This document shows, one piece after another, positions 56,597 through 64,000 of a DNA stretch of 64,000 nucleotides. Made by a program: the position numbers and the translations under genes. Below the pieces are notes generated by a model. It saw only the letters and a program-made list of their open reading frames with translations. It had not been told where the DNA came from and did no database searches. This DNA comes from Pseudomonas sp. PB101 (GTDB lineage: Bacteria > Pseudomonadota > Gammaproteobacteria > Pseudomonadales > Pseudomonadaceae): NCBI RefSeq assembly GCF_009764265.1, contig NZ_RWIR01000024.1, positions 186,001 to 250,000 on the forward strand, read 5' to 3'. Each line of letters opens with the position of its first letter. Within the stretch, counting starts at the first letter, position 1.

Positions 56597-57577
56597 TCAG
56601 CCGCGATCGGCAGACCGCTTCACTTGTGCAGGACTTAACCCGTAAGCATTCTGAAAGTATTGGCTGAACCGTCCGACATGGCTGAAGCCGTAGCGCAACG
56701 CTACTTCGCTTATTGAAGACGCACCACCCTGGGCCAGTTCTGTGTGTGCGCGTTCCAGGCGCACTTGCCGTTGATAGCCGTTGATCGAGGTGCCGACGAA
56801 GCGACGAAATCCCAGCTGCAACGCGCGCAAACTGACGTTGGTCAATTCGGCAAGCTGCGCTCCACTGACCACGTTTTCCGGGTGCTCCTGAATGTATTCG
56901 ACCGCAAGCTTCACATGCCGCGGTGCGATGGAGGGGGCGGGTTGCTGCAATGCTGGCGAATAGTTATGCGGCCAGGTTTCGAGCAAGGCATCGACAAGCA
57001 TTTCCTGCAAGCGCGCCGGCATCAGCGCGCTGCTGTTGAGCAACTGGTCGAACTCGTTGCCGGTCGCCAGTTCGAGTAACGCCTTGATGCCTTGAAACGC
57101 TGCGATGTTCAGATCCACTAAAGGCTCGAAACGTATGCGATTGATGATGGGCTTTCCCAGTAGCGTCGACAGCCGTTCAGTGAAGTGGCTGCGGCGAATC
57201 GACGTGCCGATTTCGGCATGATTTTCGGAGTAGCGCACCGAGCGCAGATCAACCTTGTCCAGCGCCAATCCGACCTGCGTCAGGCCAACGGTATCGCTCG
57301 CGTGGCGATAGATGACCTTGCCGGCAACAGGCATCACGAAAGTGATTTCATCCTCGCCCTCAGGCAGGGCCAGAGTGAAGTCGCCGCCATAACGCATGCG
57401 CCGCCAGCTCACGCCGTTGTGCCGGCCATACACACCACTGACGCTGATGCTGCGCGACAAGGGTGGCATGTCACTGTAAAGCGGGCCGAAGGTGTGGGTG
57501 AACAGCGCATCGAAATCGTCGCTGTGGAAGTTGCTGGATCTGAGAATGATGGACTTGCGTGTCGTGCTCGAATACAC
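56597..57577 (-). CDS. AraC family transcriptional regulator
   Basis: A 326-residue regulator with an N-terminal cupin-like sensing domain (AraC_binding_2 type, phrases MRYGGDFTLALPEGEDEITFVMPV and VYGRHNGVSWRRM). The C-terminal AraC helix-turn-helix pair reads ENVVSGAQLAELTNVSLRALQLGFRRFVG and ISEVALRYGFSHVGRFSQYFQNAYG. GTG 57577 with GAGGTG at good distance was chosen; the longer frame starts at GTG 57640. It is convergent with the phosphatase-autotransporter. Targets are unknown. Confidence 0.8.
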   Translation of the reverse strand: MYSSTTRKSIILRSSNFHSDDFDALFTHTFGPLYSDMPPLSRSISVSGVYGRHNGVSWRRMRYGGDFTLALPEGEDEITFVMPVAGKVIYRHASDTVGLTQVGLALDKVDLRSVRYSENHAEIGTSIRRSHFTERLSTLLGKPIINRIRFEPLVDLNIAAFQGIKALLELATGNEFDQLLNSSALMPARLQEMLVDALLETWPHNYSPALQQPAPSIAPRHVKLAVEYIQEHPENVVSGAQLAELTNVSLRALQLGFRRFVGTSINGYQRQVRLERAHTELAQGGASSISEVALRYGFSHVGRFSQYFQNAYGLSPAQVKRSADRG

Positions 57578-57704
57578 CGCTGCTTTCACCTCGAAAAAAC
57601 TACAGATCTCTGCGCCTCGTGAAAGGCTCAGGCGCGCCACTTTAGCGGATCAGCGTGACAACCGGGTGACGCTGGCCAGTCTGCGCAGATAGCATACTGG
57701 CACC

Positions 57705-58425
57705 TCAGCGCGTTTCACACTGCGACGCAGGCTCGCCGCTCAACGCATCAACCATGGGCGGGTGATCCTGAGCGGCCTGACGCAAATCTTCGGTAACCCG
57801 CAGTTCCGCGCCCGTCGGCGAGAAAGTGGCTGCCGCTGCGAAAGGCGCGGGGTTGGCCGGAACCGGGCGTTTGCCGCGTCGCCAGAAGAAGAATGTGACC
57901 ATGCTTGCGGTCGGACCAGCGTCCGACCGGGTATTGCAGGAGCATCGCACCGAGGATTGTCCAGGCCATCATGCGGCCGACTTCACCGACATTCAGGCCG
58001 GTGTGTTGCAGATACAGCGGCAGCAAGGTGTAAATCGCCGCGTTGGTGACGCCCGAGCCGAAGCACCCGACCAGCCCGGTCGGCGTCACGCCCAACAGTT
58101 GCCGTGGCTTGAGCGGTTCAACCTGATCGAGCAGCGGCGACACTCGCGGCAGGATCACGATCGGCAGCACCGACAACGACGGGAGCATGCCGGCGACCAT
58201 GAACGGTGCGCTGTCGCTCAACCCAGTGATTTTCCCCAGCGTTGCCTGTCCCAGGACACCAGCGCCGTACAACACGATCATGTACAGCGCGAGCAACCGC
58301 CCGCGAATCTTCGCGTCACCCGCTAGCAGCAGCCAGCTTTCGATCACCAGAAATACGCCGACCGTGGCGCAGCCGTTGATCAGACGCAGGGCGAACCAGC
58401 CCCAGGTGTCATAAAACAATCACGC
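57705..58425 (-). pseudogene. Truncated, frameshifted MFS transporter (YcaD-like)
   Basis: The minus strand encodes the middle of an MFS permease: WFALRLINGCATVGVFLVIESWLLL, the motif NxRGRLLALYM-like KIRGRLLALYMIVLYGAG, and later GRMMAWTILGAMLLQYPVGRWSDRKHG. The first two helices are missing at about 58420, right beside the integrase gene. After DRKHGH the C-terminal half is deleted. A different frame then continues with the usual C-terminal tail FSPTGAELRVTEDLRQA. It is therefore a gene broken at least twice, with the outer break probably made by insertion of the island to the right. Confidence 0.75.
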
Positions 58426-58462
58426 GAACCGAGTCCACCGCTTCATCAACGGTGAAACAAAT

Positions 58463-59467
58463 TTACTCGCGACACCTCATCCGGTCATTCGGATTTTCAG
58501 CCACTGTAAACGCTTGCACTTGGGGAATAGCTGATGAAGTGAGCGGCCGACCTGTCGCCAACTCCCCAAAGGAATCTGTCGTGTCGATGTAACGCATGGC
58601 GGACTTCATGTCCTTCCAGCCGACGTAGGTCATCAGCGCTTTAATGTCCCAGCCATTCGCCGCCGCCCAAGTGGCGAAGCCGCGACGCAGTGAGTGACTG
58701 GTGTACAGATCACCAGACACGCCCGTGCGATTAAAAATTCGTCGCAGCAGTGGAATCAGGCTGTTGGCATTCAAGCCGTCTTCCGCTAGATGCCCCCAGC
58801 GATCGAGCTTCCTGAAGACCGGACCCTGTGCGATGCCGGCGACGGTAATCCAGTTGATGTAAGCCTGCACCGGACACAGCTTCTTCAGCGCGGGTGTACG
58901 GTACGTCGTGCCGCGGTGCTGGCGATCGCCCTTGCTGTGCGGCAGGTAAAAGGTAATGCCCACGCCGGCTTGCGCCTGGGTGTGCTCAACCTGCAGGCGC
59001 GATAACTCATCCCCGCGAAAGCCGCGCCAGAATCCGATCAACACCAAGGCCATGTCGCGCCGACTGCGCAGCAGGCCGGCCAGATCCTGACGGGCGGTCG
59101 CTTGCTCGGCGTCTCGCTCCAGCCACCGAACGGCTTGTTCGAGGTGCTGCAGGAGCAGGGGAGCGGCTTGTTTTTCCTGGGCGGGATGCAACGCCCGAAT
59201 GCCCTTGATCATCTGGCGCACTGTGGGTGTTTTGGTGGGATCGGGGAATCCCTGCGTGATGTGCCATTGGGCGAGGGCGGCCAGGCGCTGCTTCAGCGTG
59301 CTGATGGTGTGCTTGTCCGCGTACTCGGCGAGGTAACGCACGATGCCATCCCCGGTCGCCGGCAAAAAACCGCCCCAGGTCACTTCAAAATGTTCCACCG
59401 CCGCACGGTAGCTGCGCCGGGTGTTGTCCCGCGTGCCGGCCTGCAGGTACTGATCCGCCTTGTTCAT
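58463..59467 (-). CDS. Site-specific tyrosine recombinase/integrase
   Basis: A 334-residue phage-integrase-family protein. The N-terminal SAM-like DNA-binding domain has NTRRSYRAAVEHFEVTW and a catalytic domain follows. Catalytic Arg is in FWRGFRGDELSRL, the HxxR box in YTSHSLRRGFATW, the Trp/His position in GWKDMKSAM, and the nucleophile Tyr in MRYIDTTD. It lies directly inside the island, next to the broken MFS gene, and is divergent from the KfrA-like gene by 180 bp. It probably integrated the element. Close relatives occur in Pseudomonas islands with KfrA-like partners. Confidence 0.9.
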   Translation of the reverse strand: MNKADQYLQAGTRDNTRRSYRAAVEHFEVTWGGFLPATGDGIVRYLAEYADKHTISTLKQRLAALAQWHITQGFPDPTKTPTVRQMIKGIRALHPAQEKQAAPLLLQHLEQAVRWLERDAEQATARQDLAGLLRSRRDMALVLIGFWRGFRGDELSRLQVEHTQAQAGVGITFYLPHSKGDRQHRGTTYRTPALKKLCPVQAYINWITVAGIAQGPVFRKLDRWGHLAEDGLNANSLIPLLRRIFNRTGVSGDLYTSHSLRRGFATWAAANGWDIKALMTYVGWKDMKSAMRYIDTTDSFGELATGRPLTSSAIPQVQAFTVAENPNDRMRCRE

Positions 59468-59600
59468 CTCGACCCATCCACTTCAAACGTACCTATTCCA
59501 GCATCGGAGAAGGCAAAAAAGGCATCTATGATGCGATAACGCTCGATTATTTTATCAGTGATATTGTTATTTTTTGATCTGTTTTTACTCTAAGGGTATT

Positions 59601-59619
59601 ATGTATGTACGTGATACAT
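59601..59619. promoter_or_regulatory. Candidate operator between integrase and KfrA-like gene
   Basis: ATGTAT (59601-59606) and ATACAT (59614-59619) around GTACGTG, in an A/T-rich 180-bp divergent region about 30 bp before the KfrA-like start. KfrA proteins bind and repress their own promoter, so this is a plausible site. Confidence 0.45.
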
Positions 59620-59647
59620 CACACAGTACGAAATCGTAGGAGAGAAC

Positions 59648-60646
59648 ATGGCTCGCGGCGGAATTAACAAGGCAATTGTCCTGGAGGCTAGGAATGCATT
59701 GCTCGCCCGCGGCCAGAATCCAAGCATCGATGCCATGCGCATTGAGTTGGGAAATACCGGCTCTAGAACTACTATTCATCGATATTTGAAGGAGATAGAA
59801 GAAGCTGAAGTTCCCCTTGGCGCTCCTCGAGAGCCTAGTGAGCGCTTCAGTGCAGAGTTGACCAATCTCGTGTCACGACTGCTGGAGCGGATGACCCAAG
59901 AGTCTGGGGCAGCCATCACCGATGCCCAAGCGATGCTCGACCAGCAAAAGGCCGAACTCGAGAAACAGCTTGAAGTTTCGCAGTCAGAGCTCGCTTCGTT
60001 GCGGCGTGAGCTCGATAGCCAAAGCAGCGCGCTGGCAGTGCAAGTAGCCGAGTTACAGACCAGCCAGACAAGCCTGCAAGCCGAGCTCACTCGTAACGCG
60101 CGTTTAAGCCAAAGCTGCAGTGACTTGGAGCTTCGTGTCCTAGAAAAGGATGAGCAGATCCGCTCCCTGGAAGAAAAACACCTTCACTCCCGAGACGCAT
60201 TGGAGCATTACCGCAATGCGGTCAAGGAACAGCGAGATCAGGAACAGCAACGGCACGAAGGACAGGTGCAGCAGGTTCAGGTTGAGCTGCGCCACCTCCA
60301 GCAAACCCTGATCCTCAAGCAGGATGAGCTCACTCGATTGAACCGGGATAACGAGCGCCTGCTGAGCGAGGCTCGCCAACAGACCAGGTCTATGGCTGTG
60401 CAAGCGGATGCCATGCAACGTCTGACGGGTGAAATCGCCGGCATGAAAACGGCCGTCGCCAAGGTAGAAGGAGCCAAGGAAATGCTGCAAGAGCAATTGG
60501 GTTCATCACATGATGAAGTTAAAAGGCTCGAAGAAGCGATAGCGCAAGCCAATCATCAAGTCTTCGAGACCAAGCGCCAGCTGGAACAATGTTCCGCGGA
60601 GGTCACAGAGCTGCGACAAAGCACGAATCAACCTGACGGAACGTAG
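59648..60646 (+). CDS. KfrA-like DNA-binding coiled-coil protein
   Basis: A 332-residue protein. The N-terminal 60 residues match the KfrA_N domain (plasmid replication region DNA-binding): GGINKAIVLEARNALLARGQNPSIDAMRIEL and TGSRTTIHRYLKEIEE. The rest, from about residue 85 to 320, is almost all long coiled coil rich in Gln, Glu and Leu. ATG 59648 follows TAGGAGAG. In plasmids KfrA is an autoregulated, filament-like protein linked to stable inheritance. Here, beside an integrase, it probably regulates or organises the island. Confidence 0.85.
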   Translation: MARGGINKAIVLEARNALLARGQNPSIDAMRIELGNTGSRTTIHRYLKEIEEAEVPLGAPREPSERFSAELTNLVSRLLERMTQESGAAITDAQAMLDQQKAELEKQLEVSQSELASLRRELDSQSSALAVQVAELQTSQTSLQAELTRNARLSQSCSDLELRVLEKDEQIRSLEEKHLHSRDALEHYRNAVKEQRDQEQQRHEGQVQQVQVELRHLQQTLILKQDELTRLNRDNERLLSEARQQTRSMAVQADAMQRLTGEIAGMKTAVAKVEGAKEMLQEQLGSSHDEVKRLEEAIAQANHQVFETKRQLEQCSAEVTELRQSTNQPDGT

Positions 60647-60662
60647 TCTGGCGAAGAGTTGA

Positions 60663-60848
60663 GATATCGCGTTACCCGAGGCTGGCCAGACCACTAAGCA
60701 CGGCTTCACGACGGCTGAGGACGTGACCCGAAAAGACATTGCGCAGGCTCGGCAGCACGTGACGGACGCGCTGGCAGCGCGCCATACCAACGAGACACGC
60801 TTGGCAGATTTGGAGCAGTTGCTTCCTAGCGTCTGGACGAAGCGATAG
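60663..60848 (+). other. Short orphan open frame, possible gene remnant
   Basis: An open frame without a good start, ending in TAG at 60846-60848. It encodes a helical stretch TRKDIAQARQHVTDALAARH and LADLEQLLPSVW. Codon use looks real, but only an internal GTG could start it. It may be the 3' end of a deleted gene or a small protein. The remaining 214 bp before 61063 contain only a 33-codon ATG frame from 60862 that I cannot recognise. Confidence 0.3.
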
Positions 60849-61062
60849 CTAATGAGTAGCTATGCTTGGTCTACTGCCGGAACTGATTGAGCAGATTGGG
60901 CTTTCCGTCCATGGTGTAAAACCTTCAGCGGTCACCCGACTGTCACAATGCCCGGCCTAGTCAGGGCTAGACGACAAAACAAGAAATGTTATCCACCAAG
61001 CCCGTGAAGGCGCTATCACCCACCTGGGGTCAATTTAGAGTTAGGCCCAAAGAGGATCCGTC

Positions 61063-61467
61063 ATGACCGTACTTGATCGCCTCAGGTATTTGCGCGTCGT
61101 TCTGGTTTTGACTGGCCTCGCGTGCCTTGCTCTCTACCCACTTATGTTGTTCTGGCCGTCCGGCTGGGCCTGGCACGCCGGTCACTCGGACTACCCGATG
61201 ATGATTGTTGGCATCTACGCCACACTTGGCGTGTTCTTGATCCTGGCCGCACGTGATCCATTAGCCAATCTGAGCCTAATCTGGTTCACCGTGTGGTCTA
61301 GCGCCGTACACGGAGGAATCATGGCCGTCCAGGCGGTCACCCAGCCGACGCAAATGGGACACTTGGCAGGTGATGTGCCGGCGCTCTTCATCGTGGCGGT
61401 TGCCTTGGCCATCTTGACGCCCCGCTCGAAAATGGCCGCTCGACCCCGGACACACAATGGGACCTAA
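61063..61467 (+). CDS. DUF6632-type small membrane protein
   Basis: A 134-residue protein with four hydrophobic helices: VVLVLTGLACLALYPLMLFW, MMIVGIYATLGVFLIL, LIWFTVWSSAVHGGIMAVQAV and VPALFIVAVALAILTP. The motif AARDPLANLSLIWFTVWSS, with His and Gln in the third helix, matches the DUF6632 family as I recall it. No activity is known. ATG 61063 has AGAGGA upstream. It may be passenger cargo of the island. Confidence 0.7.
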   Translation: MTVLDRLRYLRVVLVLTGLACLALYPLMLFWPSGWAWHAGHSDYPMMIVGIYATLGVFLILAARDPLANLSLIWFTVWSSAVHGGIMAVQAVTQPTQMGHLAGDVPALFIVAVALAILTPRSKMAARPRTHNGT

Positions 61468-61502
61468 GAGCAGGTTTGACTGTCAGGATCGGGACGAGAG
61501 TC

Positions 61503-61567
61503 GCGTTTCTACGCAAATTTTTGGTCTGCTGATCAACCCAGCGCCGACAGATTTTGCGTAGCAACGC
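61503..61567. repeat. Imperfect 20-bp inverted repeat
   Basis: GCGTTTCTACGCAAATTTTT (61503-61522) and the inverse of GCGTTGCTACGCAAAATCTG (61548-61567) match in 16 of 20 positions, around a 25-bp centre. It may be the end of an old mobile element or a transcription terminator. I could not assign it to a known family. Confidence 0.5.
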
Positions 61568-61646
61568 AGCCTTCAATACTGTGCCGGCGTTTTTTTTCAC
61601 AGCCTGGGGCGTTTTCTGCCTGTCACGACAGACCGGTTTGGGTTGA

Positions 61647-61667
61647 TTTCTGCCCGTCGCGAAGGGC
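61647..61667 (+). repeat. Copy 1 of a 21-bp intergenic repeat
   Basis: TTTCTGCCCGTCGCGAAGGGC. A second copy with two changes lies at 63594-63614, and a partial copy TTTTCTGCCTGTC precedes it at about 61613. Confidence 0.55.
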
Positions 61668-61718
61668 CGCATCCGAGCCAAAGCTGTCAATCAACCTCAT
61701 CGCGCTACGTGAGGTGGA

Positions 61719-62297
61719 TCAAAGCTTCTTGGCGGCCATCATGATCTTGTAACGGTGCTTCCATTCTTTTTCAATCATGAGGTTTTCAAAGCCGCCGGTA
61801 CGAAATATGTCAAATGATGCGTTATCCAGACAGGCGGGCCAGTTTTCGAAGGTCACCTGTTTTGCTTCTCCCTCTGTCCAGATATCGACCAGTACGATGG
61901 CGTACCGGTGTTCTATTTTCAATTTGCCTAATCCTAGCTCCAGCGTGGCGTGATGGGCCTGATACGACATCCGCTGGATATCATGTATGGTTTCGGCGAC
62001 TTTTTTGTTGAGGTTGGAAAATCTCTTGGCTTCAATGAGAAAGCAGCTTTTCGTGGTGGGGTCAAAAACGATTGCATCAAGGTGCAGTTTTTCCTCGGCG
62101 CTCAATGGGGCCTCAAACCACGCAAAAGCGTCCTCGCCTAATAGATTCTCCAACGCCCTGACGAAATTATTGGTCAGGTTTCTCTCGGTGAAACCGGTGC
62201 TTTTATGCGCAGGGTAATAGTTGTTCAGGATTTGGCGATATTTGCACATGGTTTGATCGAATGCTGCCATCAGCGAATTTTCAATTTCGCGAATCAT
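61719..62297 (-). CDS. Putative PD-(D/E)XK-type nuclease
   Basis: A 192-residue protein without a name I recognise. Residues 71-93 have the pattern expected of the PD-(D/E)XK nuclease core: Asp74 in LHLDAIVFD, a turn, then a hydrophobic strand with Glu89-Ala-Lys91 (CFLIEAKRF). Upstream helices contain Glu50 and Asn residues that could complete the site. Base composition is lower in GC than most of the window, a sign of transfer. It is divergent from the phospholipase-D-like gene, 117 bp away. Such small nucleases are common in restriction or defence modules, but no partner domain is evident within the protein. Confidence 0.6.
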   Translation of the reverse strand: MIREIENSLMAAFDQTMCKYRQILNNYYPAHKSTGFTERNLTNNFVRALENLLGEDAFAWFEAPLSAEEKLHLDAIVFDPTTKSCFLIEAKRFSNLNKKVAETIHDIQRMSYQAHHATLELGLGKLKIEHRYAIVLVDIWTEGEAKQVTFENWPACLDNASFDIFRTGGFENLMIEKEWKHRYKIMMAAKKL

Positions 62298-62414
62298 ATT
62301 TTTCTACTCAACGCATTGTGGGATTGCTGTAACGAAAGTCTGAGAGCGGAATCATCATGTGTCCGTCGCTCGATTCCCATGATGCACCTCTGACTGCAAG
62401 GAAAGGAGTACTTG

Positions 62415-63449
62415 ATGTTCATTGGTCCGGAGCAGTACCCAAAGGCTCTTCGCGCGATGGTTGCCCAAGAGGCTTCGTTGGATGTGGCTGTAGCATTCTG
62501 GGGCGATGGTGCAGATGTAACCATCCATCCTGACGACGGAAAGCCGTTGAGAGTCATCTGCAATCTCAGAAGCGGGGGGACGAACCCTGCGGTGATCAAA
62601 CTGCTAGTTGATCGAGCAAAGGCAATGGCTCATGTCCAGATCCGCCAGTGCGACCAGCTACACGCGAAACTGGTGGTAGGACCCACCTCGGCAATCATCG
62701 GCTCTGCAAACGTTTCCGCGAATGGGTTGGGATTTGAAGGGGTTGAAGTTGCGCACTGGCTCGAAGCGGCAATTCAAACCGTCGACAGAGATGAAGTCGA
62801 GTCAGCACAGGAGTGGTTTAATCGGCTGTGGTTATCGACCGACAGCAGGCCAATCACAGACCAGGACCTGGCCGATGCAACCGAGGCTTATGAGAAGAAT
62901 CGGGATAGCCGCCCTGATTACAGCCGGAAGGGGCCGTTCGCTTTCGATAACTATTCAGTGGCCGATCTAGAAGGCCGGAATGCCTACGCCCTTTTGTACA
63001 CTTCAAGACCTGGACCTGAGGCCGAAGCCCGGGCCAAGCAGCACGAAGACGAAGAACTCATTGAGCATGGAAGCAACGGGCAGGGCGGTGAGGGCGTAGA
63101 GCGCTGGTCGTTTGAGACTTGGCCAGACTCTCTCGACACTACAGAGAAGAATGAATACCTCTGCATTATCTGGAACGAGAACGGTGGGGTCACCGTTGAC
63201 GGTGCATGTCGTATGACAGGTACAAAACTAAATTTCATTTATGAGGAAAGCAATAAGGATGGTTGGGTCGATCTCGCCAAACCATTAACTACGTTGCTTG
63301 GTCGGCGGCTTCTCCAAGTGGATCGTCAGCGGATCGAGAAGTCAGTGAGGCTAAAGATCGAAGCGATTTGGAACGCTGCTGATGAGCTTGATCCCGATGC
63401 CAGGCGCATCCACCTTTCCGAGCTTAATCGAATCCTTCAAGCGCCATAA
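62415..63449 (+). CDS. Phospholipase-D-like nuclease domain protein
   Basis: A 344-residue protein. The N-terminal 130 residues match the PLD-like/NucC-type single-HKD fold: His83 and Lys85 in LHAKLVVG, followed by TSAIIGSANVSANGL. The remaining 200 residues are not recognisable and contain acidic stretches and YLCIIWNENGGVTVDG. ATG 62415 has AAGGAG at the right distance; the TTG three bases earlier was rejected. One HKD motif implies that it works as a dimer. With the neighbouring PD-(D/E)XK gene and the helicase at the window end it may belong to a defence or restriction system. Confidence 0.7.
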   Translation: MFIGPEQYPKALRAMVAQEASLDVAVAFWGDGADVTIHPDDGKPLRVICNLRSGGTNPAVIKLLVDRAKAMAHVQIRQCDQLHAKLVVGPTSAIIGSANVSANGLGFEGVEVAHWLEAAIQTVDRDEVESAQEWFNRLWLSTDSRPITDQDLADATEAYEKNRDSRPDYSRKGPFAFDNYSVADLEGRNAYALLYTSRPGPEAEARAKQHEDEELIEHGSNGQGGEGVERWSFETWPDSLDTTEKNEYLCIIWNENGGVTVDGACRMTGTKLNFIYEESNKDGWVDLAKPLTTLLGRRLLQVDRQRIEKSVRLKIEAIWNAADELDPDARRIHLSELNRILQAP

Positions 63450-63823
63450 ACATTCGTTAAGCGGCGAGGCCGGCTGAGGCTGCAGTCGATCATCGCCTTG
63501 CTCATGTAGGCGGGCACTCCCTCCATGATTACATTGAGGGTCTCATTGCATCTGGCCGACGGCTGACGGCAGCGATAGGCTGCTTTTGGCCGCTTTCTGC
63601 CTGTCGTGAAGGGCAGCAGTCGACCCTAAGCTGCCTTTGCCAAAAGGAAGCAATCGGGCATGAGCGGCCATCAGGACGCGCAGCACTGCGAAATTTCGCT
63701 TTACTGTTGTACCTTGGACCAATCGTTGAGCAGGGGCTCTGAATGATTACGAGGACGGGATGACGGTTAGTCGGATGTGACATGCACCGACTAACCTACA
63801 CAATGAGAGCAGCACGAAAATTC
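63450..63823. other. Intergenic region without a clear gene
   Basis: About 370 bp between the PLD-like gene and the helicase end. A minus-strand frame of 84 codons at 63529-63783 has no family resemblance and overlaps repeats, so I do not call it. The region contains the repeat at 63594-63614 and an A/T-poor run of short inverted pieces. Confidence 0.5.
63594..63614 (+). repeat. Copy 2 of a 21-bp intergenic repeat
   Basis: TTTCTGCCTGTCGTGAAGGGC, differing at two positions from the copy at 61647. It probably belongs to a degenerate intergenic repeat family of Pseudomonas. Confidence 0.55.
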
Positions 63824-64000
63824 TCACCCAGGGTCAGCAGGCAACTCAAATACATGCTCAGCGCCGAACCACGCGGTGATCTGAACCAGCGCTGCCTGGC
63901 TCAGTAGTTGAGTGAAAAGCAGAGCCAAACGGACCTTGGGACGAGAGCACGCAACGTAAAAGAGATTCCGATTGCTTTCGAATTTTTCACGCCTGTTTGC
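63824..64000 (-). CDS. UvrD/Rep-type helicase, C-terminus only (truncated by window)
   Basis: The minus strand is open from base 64000 to a TGA at 63824, giving 58 residues. It contains RNLFYVACSRPKVRLALLFT, the motif VI region of superfamily 1A helicases (Y-V-A-x-S/T-R with the arginine finger), followed by a short tail with ITAWFGAEHVFEL. Helicases ending like this are found as separate proteins paired with an OLD/AAA endonuclease, as in Gabija. The partner and most of the gene lie beyond the window. Its place next to two nuclease genes makes a defence role plausible. Confidence 0.65.
   Translation of the reverse strand, partial: ANRREKFESNRNLFYVACSRPKVRLALLFTQLLSQAALVQITAWFGAEHVFELPADPG

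Noticed and set aside
63529..63783. 84-codon minus-strand frame near the right end
   Set aside because: It overlaps an intergenic repeat, has no ribosome site and no recognisable family pattern.

Overview
The window looks like a chromosomal accessory-catabolism region of a Pseudomonas, probably of the P. fluorescens group. The grounds are GC-rich coding sequence on both strands, vanR/vanAB with near-textbook Pseudomonas protein sequences, glutathione-independent FdhA, and two inverted pairs of the short REP sequences typical of this group (50134-50280 and 51719-51818). No rRNA, complete tRNA or CRISPR array was seen.

Layout. (1) 1-3.5 kb: end of a betaine-type ABC permease, a proline-racemase-family enzyme with altered catalytic residues, a GlxA-like AraC regulator and an EamA exporter. 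(2) 3.6-10.2 kb: FdhA, three SDR dehydrogenases, a zinc-less MDR reductase and an enolase-superfamily enzyme resembling cis-3-hydroxyproline dehydratase, arranged around a 538-bp divergent intergenic region with a perfect 7-3-7 palindrome. (3) 10.4-24 kb: a NylB-like serine hydrolase, a porin, a polyamine-type binding protein, DUF3237 and a chemoreceptor; then an aldo/keto reductase with a TetR, and a GntR-controlled polar amino-acid ABC transporter with a cytoplasmic gamma-glutamyltransferase. (4) 24.2-27.1 kb: vanR, vanB and vanA with two VanR-like operators. (5) 27.2-37.1 kb: a TetR plus ProC-like pair, VOC protein, GSH-dependent formaldehyde dehydrogenase, a StcD/DgcA-like N-demethylase, a 2OG-Fe(II) oxygenase, a GhrA-like dehydrogenase, a hydroxyproline-betaine epimerase-like enolase and an ornithine-cyclodeaminase-family reductase. 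A 44-bp near-perfect palindrome controls its centre. This reads as a methylated (hydroxy)proline catabolic island. A decayed integrase and a tRNA-3'-end-like sequence mark its right edge at 37.1-37.65 kb.

(6) 37.8-52.8 kb: an apparently complete N-methylglutamate pathway for methylamine. It comprises gmaS, mgsABC, the SoxBDAG-like mgdABCD, folD and purU for the C1 unit, an Amt permease and an XRE-cupin regulator. A strong sigma-54 promoter stands before gmaS, and one GGGAA-N7-TTCCY motif occurs in front of both divergent operons. A second folD follows. The expected flow is methylamine to gamma-glutamylmethylamide to N-methylglutamate to glutamate plus methylene-THF, then to formyl-THF and formate.

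(7) 52.8-58.4 kb: a broken APC permease, a secreted tyrosine-phosphatase/autotransporter fusion, an AraC regulator and a truncated MFS transporter. (8) 58.4-64 kb: a genomic island with a tyrosine recombinase, a KfrA-like coiled-coil DNA-binding protein, a DUF6632 membrane protein, divergent PD-(D/E)XK-like and phospholipase-D-like nuclease genes, and the C-terminus of a UvrD-type helicase at the window edge. This is a candidate defence module.

A theme links the window: at least three demethylation routes (VanAB, the StcD-like enzyme, Mgd) sit beside two different formaldehyde dehydrogenases and two FolD enzymes. All functional statements rest on reading motifs and on recalled family sequences; no database search was run.
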